A stretch of 64,000 nucleotides of DNA from the NCBI GenBank assembly GCA_036874045.1, contig JAZBRI010000008.1:6711001-6775000 (forward strand), in the 5' to 3' direction. The translations under genes were made by a program, and so were the position numbers. Each line of letters starts with the position of its first letter. The first letter of the stretch is position 1. The notes under the pieces were generated by a model. That model was not told the origin of the DNA. It was given only the letters and a program-made list of their open reading frames with translations, and made no database searches. This document shows positions 23,227 through 32,924 of the stretch, in pieces. The stretch is from Cymodocea nodosa (taxonomy: Eukaryota > Streptophyta > Magnoliopsida > Alismatales > Cymodoceaceae).

Positions 23227-23862
23227 AAAAGATTTTACAATAAATATAGTAAATGTTAATAGGCATGACTATTGTTTCGTTGACTTAGCACCTAACTCAA
23301 CGAACTTAATTCGTTGAGTTAATGAATAACACCACGAACTAAGTTTGAATGTAAATTCAAGATAAGTAATCAATTACATACCTTGTTCTTTTGTATCTCC
23401 TTCATTATCGTCTGACTTTTGATTCTGAAAAACTTTTCATTCACAAATAAAAGCAGAATATATAACAAATTAACAACAAAACATAAATTGTTAAATCAGT
23501 GCCTTGTGTGGAACCCAAGCTCCTATGCCTTTGGTGGCTCACAAGCAAGCTAGTTGGTTTCCCAGAACAAATACCAACAAACTAGATTGATATTTTGTTT
23601 GTTTGTTTTTTTTTTCTATAAAAATAAATGCAGAATACACACAACATTAAAAGTACAAAATCACAATTTAAGAACATGATTGAAAAGTAGTGACAAATGG
23701 AATAAATGTGTCAATCCAAGCAAACTTTTTAGGCATAATTCTTCTTACTATTAATTCTATTTTAATGCAGTCCGTTCTCTTTTTTAACTTGTAAACCTGT
23801 AGTATGTTATCAATACTAAATATAAGTGTATTACCATTAATAAATTAAAATGCAAAAAGTGA
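23227..23862 (-). other. 3' region of F-box unit 2
   Basis: Noncoding. It contains a perfect 29-bp dyad at 23293-23321 and the conserved block 23495-23600 shared with unit 1. Confidence 0.45.
23293..23321. promoter_or_regulatory. Perfect 29-bp dyad, F-box unit 2
   Basis: Arms TAACTCAACGAA and TTCGTTGAGTTA, perfect reverse complements, around CTTAA. It is the cleanest example of the dyad repeated through the window. Confidence 0.6.
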
Positions 23863-24807
23863 TCATTTTCTATTCCAAGATAATGTAGTTGTTTCTATTT
23901 CTACAGATATTTCAATACATTCCTCTTCCCATTTTCATTCATTTAGGTCTTTCATAATCCATATTTGAAATTTCATCAGTTCATCCTACCATCTTATTAG
24001 ACATAAAGTAGGATCATCATATTCATTATACCACATTCCTAATTGAATTTTATCATGTTTTGCAAACGATGGTTTAGCTATATCACTAGGTATAGGCAAT
24101 ATTTTTATAAAGTCATTATTATAACTATCTATGCTTACTATGTATAAATCAGATTTAAATGCAACTAATATATCTATGACTAGATATATATATCCATCAA
24201 GTATGACATGTATGTTGTTAATTAATGCTTTCTGTCCTAGATATATCATAGTATTTTCAATCCAAGATCTATTCAGAAAATTATACACACTTAAACATAA
24301 ATCTTCATCCCAATTTCCAGTTGGTCTCTAGTAATACAATTTTTCAGGAATGATCAAATTTTTATCAGAAAATGTTAAAGTTGACCCACAATTTTCAGTT
24401 GGTACTTTAAATCTATTTGGCCTTCCTATATTCTATTCTTCTTTAGTGATAGGATTTCTAATCAAAATATTGGGTAACAGAATTGCATACCTTGGTTTGG
24501 TTCTATAAATAATTAATCCTTCATCTATCCCCATAATATGATCTATTCCTTCTAATGTATTGGGTGGAATTCCAATAGTTTCTTCCATATTCAAATATTC
24601 ATAGTTGATTGAACTACGATTAAATGACTTCCATAAAAATCCATCTCTAATATTAGTCATTTTTGTAGCTTGTAATCCATGAAAATATATTTCTTTAACA
24701 CATTCTTTAATTTCCTTTGACACACAACACAATCTGCATAGATCTTTAACTAAAAAGTTACTCAGAACTTCCCTCAATGCATCCAATGGTAATTTCATCA
24801 ATTCCAT
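23863..24807 (-). pseudogene. Second F-box copy, inactivated
   Basis: Homologue of the F-box ORF at 19349-20281, in the same place after a gag. Start chosen at 24807 (MELMKLPLDALREVLSNF...CCVSKEIKE). The frame holds throughout but has four stops, each where unit 1 has Trp: EE-stop-NIG, YY-stop-RPT, RW-stop-DEL and NE-stop-KWEE. All are TGG to TAG or TGA. The C-terminus extends slightly past that of unit 1. CCCAACAG lies directly before the ATG. The protein differs from unit 1 at many residues, so the duplication is not recent. Confidence 0.85.
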
Positions 24808-25018
24808 CTGTTGGGATTCAATATAAAGAAAATTTAGCAGAGATAAAATTAACATAGCTACTTACTTATCCTTGTGGAGTTAGGTCATAACTCAACAGAT
24901 TAAGTTTCTTGAGTTAATTAATAACTCTACCATACTACTAACTATAATTAAACTTACATTTTTTTTTATATATTTTTCTACTTACTATATTATACATAGT
25001 TACTTCAGTTATACTGCT

Positions 25019-26368
25019 TCATTTAGTTTCCCTCTCAAAGAAGGTATTAATTTCATTAACAATTCTATTGACAAGGTTAGACACTGCTTGCTTTGACAAT
25101 CCTCTAGTAGGTTTAACTTCTATTGATTCCTTTTATCTCAGGGGTATATTTCTATTCATATTATGATTCTGAATGACAGCATTTCCAAATACAAGATCTA
25201 AAAGATTGTTTAATTGTTGAATTATCTTTTCTAACTTCTCTATTCTAGATCCTTATTCAATTAATGCTTCATAACTTATATTTTTGTCATTTATATTTTC
25301 TCCTCTCTAGAAATTATTATTTCTCCAAGATAGGTTCAGGTGATTTCTCCAATTAAGGTTATAAGAATTTCCAAAGTTATCTTTCAGGTTTCTAGCATAA
25401 ATAATATCTAAGTCGTTAATGTTTGCATTCTTTTCTGCTAGCTTTTGATTTAATGATAACTCTTCTATTTTCTTTGTTAATTCAATTAATTTAACTTTAA
25501 GCATAGTACTTGAATCTATTTCGTGCATTCCCCTTGGCAATATTCTTTAATCTATAATAGCTTCAGCCGAGTTTTCTCACTATGCAGTTCTTTTTGTAAA
25601 GTTTTCTAAGTATGCCTATGCTTCTTCACTACACAATTTTAAAAATCCATTATGACATGTAGATTGTAATAAAGATTTAGTTGAAACATCTATGCCTTCA
25701 TAAATTATACCTATTAATTGTGCTTTACTCATTGTATGATGCGAACATTGAGTCAGTAAATCTTGAAATCTTTTAAAATATTTCTAGAATGATTCTCCCT
25801 ATTTTTGGCTACACATTAATATTTCCTTTTTCTTTTTAATCATTTGATGTGCTAGATAATATTTTTCCCGTAAAACAGAATAAAATTCAGTCCATGCAAA
25901 AATTGAATCAAGCGATAGAGTATATAACCATCTTTTAGCTGTGTCTTTTAAAGCAAAAGGGATATATCTAAGTTTAATAGCATCAATACTCATGTTTGAC
26001 ATTTTCATCATTTGACAAACTTCGTTAAATTCTCTAAGGAAATAATAAGCATCTTCTCTTTCTAATCCGTAAAAATGTAGCAATTGACTAATATAATTAG
26101 ATTTCAATTCAAATCTATCTCCCTCAAAGTTTAGCAATCGGATACATGAAGGTTCATCAACTAATTCAGGATATAGAATTTTCCCTAATGGTTTTTCTAC
26201 TAGAGCAGTCATATCTTCATTCTCTTTTAAAGAAAGGTTATCTACACCCTTAAGGATTTCGTTAAAGTCTAATTCAGCAAATATTTCAGTACGCTTTTGT
26301 GTTGAGTAATCCTATGTAGGTGTTCTTACTAATCGTTTAGTGCTAGGAGAATGAGTCCATGTGCTCAT
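25019..26368 (-). pseudogene. Athila-like gag of F-box unit 2
   Basis: More complete gag than in unit 1. Start chosen at 26368 (MSTWTHSPSTKRLVRTPT), followed by a stop, then open from about 26313: FNEILKGVDNLSLKEN, KILYPELVDEPSCIRLLNFEGDRFELKSN, YFLREFNEVCQMMKMSNMS, then the AIKLRYIPFALKDTAKRWLYTL core. YNLNWRNHLNLSWRNNNF is at about 25307-25360. Stops interrupt after 25799 and near 25540. It ends at TGA 25019. It would supply capsid; no pol follows. Confidence 0.8.
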
Positions 26369-26479
26369 AAACTCTTAACATAAAGTGAAATTGTAGAAGA
26401 TTAATTACATACCAGTCTGAAGCTTTGTTCTAGTAAATAGTTGTTGATGGATGAAGTTGAATCAACTACTTCTCCTTTG

Positions 26480-26500
26480 GTTCCCTAAGGAGTCACCAAA
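26480..26500 (-). other. Candidate primer site of F-box unit 2, tRNA-Arg-like
   Basis: Minus strand TGGTGACTCCTTAGGGAACC resembles the TGGCGACTCC-CTGGGGAC primer site that Tat/Ogre-type gypsy elements are known for. It lies about 110 bases before the gag ATG and about 30 bases inside the LTR-e junction. It differs from the tRNA-Asp type at Gy1. The match is imperfect and read by eye. Confidence 0.4.
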
Positions 26501-26528
26501 TCACAACGGTAGAGACCTTCATCTCCGA

Positions 26529-27699
26529 TGTTTAGAATGAAAAAGTGCATAATATTAATGGTTAAATAATGGTTAATTGCATAATATTTAGCTTATCATA
26601 TGAGAATTAAGCCATTATCTTATAATTGCGCTATTATATGCTTTAATGAAAGAATCTACATAATTTCAGGGAATTAGTGTTAATTAAGTACATTTCTACA
26701 CTATCGGTGAGTTACAAGCTTTGTAATTCTTAAGTATCTGAATTATCTGTTATTTCGGAGAGTTACATTTTATGTACCAAACAATTATGTTTTGAATGCT
26801 TAAAGAATACTTTATTATTTTCTAGAGTGCACGTGTTGTAACCTTAATACATGACTTAAGTGAATTTTTGGTAAGTTAAATGCCAAAATGTGTCTAAGCA
26901 TCAGATAGTTAGGTTTACAAGTATCCGAAATATCTTTTCTATTCATTAAGTTAGAATTATGCATGTGTTGAATTTAAATGCTTTATTATGTCACGTGAGC
27001 TGCACATGTTTAACTCGTTAAGTTACCAAAACTATACACGTTGAGTTACTTGAATATACACTAAGGTAACGTATTATGTTAGTGTTATAAGCTTACAAGT
27101 ATTTCTTTATTGCACGTGTTTTATAGTTAAGTCAATGAAGTAAGTCCATTGAGTTACACTAACTCCACGGACCACTTATTTTCTGTCATGCCATTGTAGC
27201 AGTTGTAGAAATAGGAAACGTAAACTTTTAGATAGTTAACGTTTCGATTTAGTCGAAGAGTTATGTTAAAAACTTGTATAGTTAAGTTATTTGCACGTGA
27301 GTTTTTAATGTTTTAAATTTTCATGTGTTTCCCATGTGCATTCGATAATGAAAAATCGAAGAGTTAGATAATTGTTCGAGTTTTTATACGCAAGGATGGA
27401 TAACTGTTCCAGTTTTTATACGCAAGGATGGATAACTATTCGAGTTTTTATACACATGGATGGATAACTGTTCGAGTTTTATAAAATGACTAACGAATAG
27501 ATAAGTTTTCTTATTCAATCATGTGTTTTGTAGGTGCAAGAATTAGAAGAGTTACAAGAAGACAAAGTTTCAGTGGATCTACGATATGAAGGAAAACCAC
27601 GATTGCAGGTATCATGGAGGAATTCACTCGTGAAATGAAGAAGAAATCACCATTGTAGATACGAATGAAGGAAATCTAACCGATCATTTAAGTAGAAGT
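26529..27699 (+). repeat. Athila-like LTR (LTR-e), first piece
   Basis: Plus-oriented start TGTTTAGAATGAAAAAG at 26529, reading right; it is the reverse complement of LTR-b/c/d. It runs to 27699, where Copia-2 is inserted, and continues at 51622 and 56312. A 370-bp stretch at about 27218-27588, absent from LTR-c, is homologous in reverse to 29200-29620 of the copia solo LTR and holds a 32-bp tandem repeat. Confidence 0.75.
27375..27488 (+). repeat. 32-bp tandem repeat
   Basis: Three full units and a partial one of TTCGAGTTTTTATACGCAAG + GATGGATAACTG at 27375, 27407, 27439 and 27471. Two related units occur inverted at about 29350-29410 in the solo LTR. Confidence 0.8.
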
Positions 27700-28502
27700 T
27701 GTTGAGTATTTTGTTTTGATGATGTGTGCTAAATGAAAATAATCATATTTGCTCAATTACTATTGCTTGTGAAAAGAATTTAAAATCATCAATTAATACA
27801 GAAAAAGTTTACTGATATAAATACTTGTCTGTATTGGATTTGAAATTATACTAAGTTAATAACTAGTCATTTTGTTGCATTAATTTCTCATTTAACTAAA
27901 TGTTAAGTTAACGTGTGTTTTTATTGAAAAGCATGATATATTTTAAAGTTCTATTTTATGTATCATGTATAGTGTACGTTTAGACAACTCATTAAGTTAG
28001 AGTGTTATTTGTATAGAGGTCATGTGAGAACTCGTTAAGTTGAAGGCTTAAAGGTTAAAATAGGTCACGTGAGAACTCGTTAAGTTAGTGAGTAAAAGAA
28101 GAGACAAACTCGTTAAGTTAGTGTTATACATGTGGTGAAATTATAAGTTACGAATGTTATATTATATCACGTGAGGTGCACATATTTAACTCGTTAAGTT
28201 AACATAACTAAACGCATTGAGTTGCTATATTGAACACTAAGGCAACGCGTTAGGTTAGCATTATAAACTTAAGTTGTTATTTTTGCACGTGGTAAAATTC
28301 TTGTTATAAAAACATTTGTTTATCACTGGTTCATTGAGTTATTGTAACACAATAGAGATGGTTCGTTGAGTTAGCGTAACACCACAGGCTTAGTTCGTTG
28401 AGTTAGCTACAATACTAGTCACGTGAATTGGCACATGAGGAACTCGTTAACTTAGAAACGTTAAGTTATATATATACTTATGTTACTCGTTTAGTTGACA
28501 TT

Positions 28503-29725
28503 TGTAGGATCGTCTGTATCACAAGAGGGGGGGTAAATTGTGTCTTTAGTAATTAAATACTAGCAGATAAAACAAGAGCACAAAACACTCGTAAAATAAA
28601 ATTCTATTCTTTTATTTCAAGACATAGTTTACAATATCTTTTAAGCTCAATTCCCTTCTTGACAGTTTTGATACAGTAATTTTTGATATACAATTCAAAT
28701 AGGAAAACAAAGCTCTTTTTCAAAACTAATTTTGAATTGTATAAAACCTAATCTTTATGCACACAACTCTTTTCTTTCTCTTTGCTCAGCTTCTGTATCT
28801 CTTCTTCTCCAATTGTCGAATTTCCAGACTTCTTACCTTTGCAGCTCATTTTCTAAAATTGCTTGGAATTTCGAACTTCTTCTGATGTTGGAGAACTTTT
28901 CAGAATATGAATATTCAAACTTAACTTTTCAGTTAGGGATCTAGATTGAATATTTAGACTTGGTTTTTGAGATTGAGATCCTCTGTTGTAATGTAGCTCG
29001 TACTCTCTATTAGTAGTTGAACTCTATTGTCTTTCACGTTCAACATGCTCATCCACTTGATCCACAATCCATAATTCATAATCCACGTACTAATTTTCTC
29101 TTTAATCCAAATTACTTTCTATTTAAATTTCCACTTTCTTTACTAACATTTTGAGTTTCCATGATCTCCACTCGTAGATACATGGAAACTTTATCTTCCT
29201 GGAGTCTTGTAGAATATCTTCTAAGTCTTCGATTTAGTCGAACATTTATCCTTTAAGTCCTGTCAAAACTCGAACACTTATCATTTAACTCTTCGAGTTT
29301 TTGCACCTGCAAAACACGTGACTAAACAAAGAAACTTATCTGTTCGTTAGTTATTTTATAAAACTCGAACAGTTATCTATCCATGCATATAGAAACTCGA
29401 ACAGTTATCTAACAATTCGATTTTTCATTACCGAACGCAGATGGAAAACACGTGACAACTTAAAACATTAAAAACACACGTGTAGATAACTTAACTATAC
29501 GAGTTTTTAACATAAAGTATTTGACAAAAATGAAACGTTAACTATTCGAAAGTTTAACTATTGCAAATCTAACTCTTTCAAAATCTTTAATTTATTCGAC
29601 ATAAAAATGAAACTTTCCGATAATCTGTTAACTATTATACTTAGAGAAATATACTTAGAGAAGATTATGTAGACTTATTTAAATACGTTAATAAAGCATA
29701 TATCATCAAAATTAAAAACCTAACA
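28503..29725 (-). mobile_element. Solo LTR of a related copia family
   Basis: 1223 bases, minus orientation, TGTTAGGTTTTTAATTTTGA at 29725 to GATCCTACA at 28503. It is flanked by a perfect five-base duplication ACATT (28498-28502 and 29726-29730). The ends resemble those of the local copia LTRs, but the interior differs. No primer site or coding DNA adjoins it, so it is best read as an insertion reduced to a solo LTR by recombination. Confidence 0.9.
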
Positions 29726-29949
29726 ACATTAAAGTAACGACTTCTTATTACACTAATGAAAAATTTTGGACGAGAAAGATTATTTTGCAAGAAATTTTTC
29801 AGAGATCCAAGGCTGATGATTAAAGAAAATTCAAAATGTAAACGTGGGTCAGAACATGTGTATTTCGATGAAGGAAAAAGAAAAGACGTGAAGAAGTGGA
29901 AAACTAGTAGTGCTTGAACATGGAGGATATGCATGAAATGAAGATACAG

Positions 29950-29958
29950 TATAAAAGG
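29950..29958 (+). promoter_or_regulatory. TATA box of Copia-2 5' LTR
   Basis: TATAAAAGG followed by CATAGAATTCTC, shared by all copia LTRs here. About 520 bases of R/U5 follow before the primer site. Confidence 0.65.
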
Positions 29959-30469
29959 CATAGAATTCTCATTGATCAAATTATCTCTACACATCAAACA
30001 AAAAATCTTTTTAAGGATCAAAAACACCTCTTCGAGGAAAATCTCTCAAGTGGAAGAAAATTCAGTGAAGCATAGAAAGGTAAGATTTACGTCACTGAAG
30101 ATTTAAAGTATCAGAAGAAAGCAAATTCAGTGAAACATAAAAAGACAAGATATTCGTCACTGAGGAATTGCTGAAGAAGAAAGAGAAGAAGAGGAAAGAT
30201 CTCAAACAGGGAGAAATGTTTTAAATTCCGCAAATTAGTTTTCTCTGTTTGTAGTTATGAAATTGTTTAGATGATACACGGTATCGAGATATAATTGCAT
30301 CTACAATTTTTGAGGAGAATTGAATTGTATATTGTAATTGAAACCTTGAATAAAAATGATTTTATGAAAATAATATCTCGACTTGGTTTTGAGTTTTAAA
30401 GTTTCAATTATATTCAAAAAAAAAAAAAAAAATTCACCCCCCTCTTGTGTAGCCATACGATCCTACAAG

Positions 30470-30481
30470 TGGTATCAGAGC
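30470..30481 (+). other. Primer binding site, initiator tRNA-Met (Copia-2)
   Basis: Exact TGGTATCAGAGC two bases after the LTR end (CCTACA-AG). Confidence 0.95.
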
Positions 30482-30667
30482 TTTGTTAATAATCTTTGAT
30501 ATAAAATCGATACCAACTTATTTAATATCATTGCTTATTCTACCTTCCTTGTTTTTAAATAGACATTAATATCTAAGCATACATTTAACTTTTGTGATTT
30601 AAGGCTCAAGTTGTTTTAAAGTTTTTAGACTATTTAAAATCAAATAGGTTGTAAAATCTAAGGTAAG

Positions 30668-32924
30668 ATGGCTACTGGAAATGGTAATTTTTCTTTATAT
30701 GAAGGCCAAAATCTTAATCGTCCTCCTTTATTTGATAGAATACATTTTGAATATTGGAAATATAGGATGACTGTTTTTCTTCAAAGTATAGATCATAAGT
30801 TGTGGTTCATGATTTCTAAACCATATACTCTGTTATCTACCCCTTATAATTCTTGGACAATTACTGAAAAAGAAAATGAAACTTTAAATGCTAAGGGCTT
30901 AAATATTTTATTTTGTGCATTGAGTTATGAATAGTTCAGTAAAGTGTCGGCATATAAATCTGCTTATGATGTGTGGCGTGCATTAGAAGTTTCACATGGA
31001 GGTACTTCTCAAGTTAAAGAGACTAAAATAAACATGTTGATTCATAAGTATGAACTCTTTAAGATGCATGAAGATGAAAGTATTTCTGAGATGTTTTCCA
31101 GACTTCTTGATATCATAAACTCTTTAAAATGCTTAGGAAAGAATTTTGAACAAAAGGATTTGGTGAGGAAAATTCTTAGATCCCTAAGTTCTAAATGGTC
31201 TCAGAAAGTAACATCAATTGATGAATCACAAGATTTAAATGTTTATAACATGAATGAACTTATAGGAAACTTAACAACTTATGAAGTTCCATTAAATGAA
31301 TCACTGAGTCACAACAAACCAAAAATGAAGAAAGAAATAACCTTCAAAATTAATTCAGATTCTGATATATCAATTGATTCTGACGAGGATTTGATTTTGC
31401 TAACTAGGAATTCAAGAAAGCATGGAAAGCTAGGAAACAACAAAGGAACAGAAATGACAAACCCTCAACATCAAAATCACTGCATGACAATAATTCTTTA
31501 TCTAGAAAGTATGTATGTTATAATTGTAAAAAACCTAGACATCTTTCTCCAGATTGTCCTATAAGAAAAAATGAAAAGCAAAGTAGGACAAATCAAAAGA
31601 AGATGGCTCAAAAAACTCGAAAAAAGTTTTACAAGAAAAAGGCTTTGAAGGTCACTTGGGATGACACGTCTGAAAAGTTTGAATATGAGGAATCATCATC
31701 AAAATCTTCACATTCAGAAGGAGAACAAGAGTTAGAAGACGTTGCTCATGTGTGCTTCATGGCAGATGAGTCTGAGGTAATAACTGATCCTGAAAGTCAA
31801 TCAGATTTTAACTTTGATGAATTATTATGTGCTTGTCATACATTATTACAAAATCTTAAAGTTTGTAAATTGGAAAATAAGAATATTAGAAACTCTTTAT
31901 CCATTGTGGAAGAAGAAAATTGTTTCTTATCTACAACTTTAGAAAAGTTTAAATGTGATAATGAAAATCATGCTTGAGATTTGCATAAATTTAGATTTAA
32001 TGAATGTGTCTTGCATGAAAAAATATAGAATACAAATGCTGAAAAATTAAAGATAGAATCTGAAAGTGAAATCTTGAGAAAAAATATAAATGAACTTGAA
32101 TTAGAGATAGATAAATTAAAACTGAGAGAGCTAGATTTAAATTCTACCATTGAGAAATGTAATTTAAGTCAAATTAAGTTAGACAAACTAACTAGTACCC
32201 CTACGATGTCATATAAGTTTGTCCTAGGATTTGATTATCTAGAATATCCTGAATCTCAAGCCAATAAAGGATTTATTAGTTGCAGTTCAAGTAAATCTAA
32301 GACTAAAATTCCTTTTATCATGAAACAAGGTAATAAATATGTAGAAGTAGGTACTTCAAGAGATGAATCATGTAGTAATAATATAAATCAATGTGATTTG
32401 TCAAATTGTACTTCTAACATGACTATTAATGTTTCTAAAAATCTTGTTTCCTATTCTGGAATTCAGTTTCTAAAGTCCCTAAAATTTTAGACAATTGTAG
32501 TAAACTGAAAATTCAGAAACCTAAGCATGTAATTCAAAACACTAGTGTTAGACCAATTACTCATTTTGCATGTGATAAATCTGAAAATTCTTGTGCAAAA
32601 AAAGATTTTGTATGTACGAAAAATGTTAATACTAGTACAAAATCTTGGTATGAACTTACTGAAATGTATGAGCATGACAAAAATAAATTAACATCTGATA
32701 AAAATTAGTTTGGACTTGGTTATACTACATCTGAAAATAAAAAGAATGATTGTAAGAGACATAATGCTATAAGCAAGTATGATGTTAAAAATAAGTCTAT
32801 AGTACTTACAACTAATAAGAATGTAAATGATAATGTTAAACTATTTTTAAATAAAATGAAGAAATATGCGTTTAATGAACATGGTCCTCAACAACATTGG
32901 GTACCAAGAAAAAGTTTTTCTTAA
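30668..32924 (+). pseudogene. Copia-2 gag (UBN2-type) with intact CCHC knuckle, broken frame
   Basis: Starts MATGNGNFSLYEGQNLNRPP at 30668. The UBN2-type domain spans about residues 20-150 (EYWKYRMTVFLQSIDHKLWF, DVWRALEVSHGGTSQVKE, FSRLLDIINSLKCLGK). A TAG at 30932 replaces the Gln of YEQFSK. After a frameshift near 31440 the knuckle reads CYNCKKPRHLSPDC (C-x2-C-x4-H-x4-C) at about 31518-31559. A basic stretch, an acidic stretch and long coiled-coil-like segments follow (31603-32490). It ends RKSFS-TAA at 32922-32924, in frame with pol. Role: capsid and RNA binding. Confidence 0.88.

Larger units (their letters stand above)
27700..30467 (+). repeat. 5' LTR of Copia-2, split by a solo LTR
   Basis: TGTTGAG at 27700 to CCTACA at 30467. 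Removing the insertion 28503-29725 and one ACATT leaves 1540 bases, like the other copia LTRs. It contains the TATA box at 29950-29958 and an A-run at 30413-30432. Confidence 0.9.

Noticed and set aside
28732..28944. 70-codon ORF in the solo LTR
   Set aside because: No homology, inside LTR R/U5-like sequence rich in CTT.
29665..30027. 120-codon minus-strand ORF spanning the solo LTR border
   Set aside because: Crosses an insertion junction and the LTR TATA region; no coding features.
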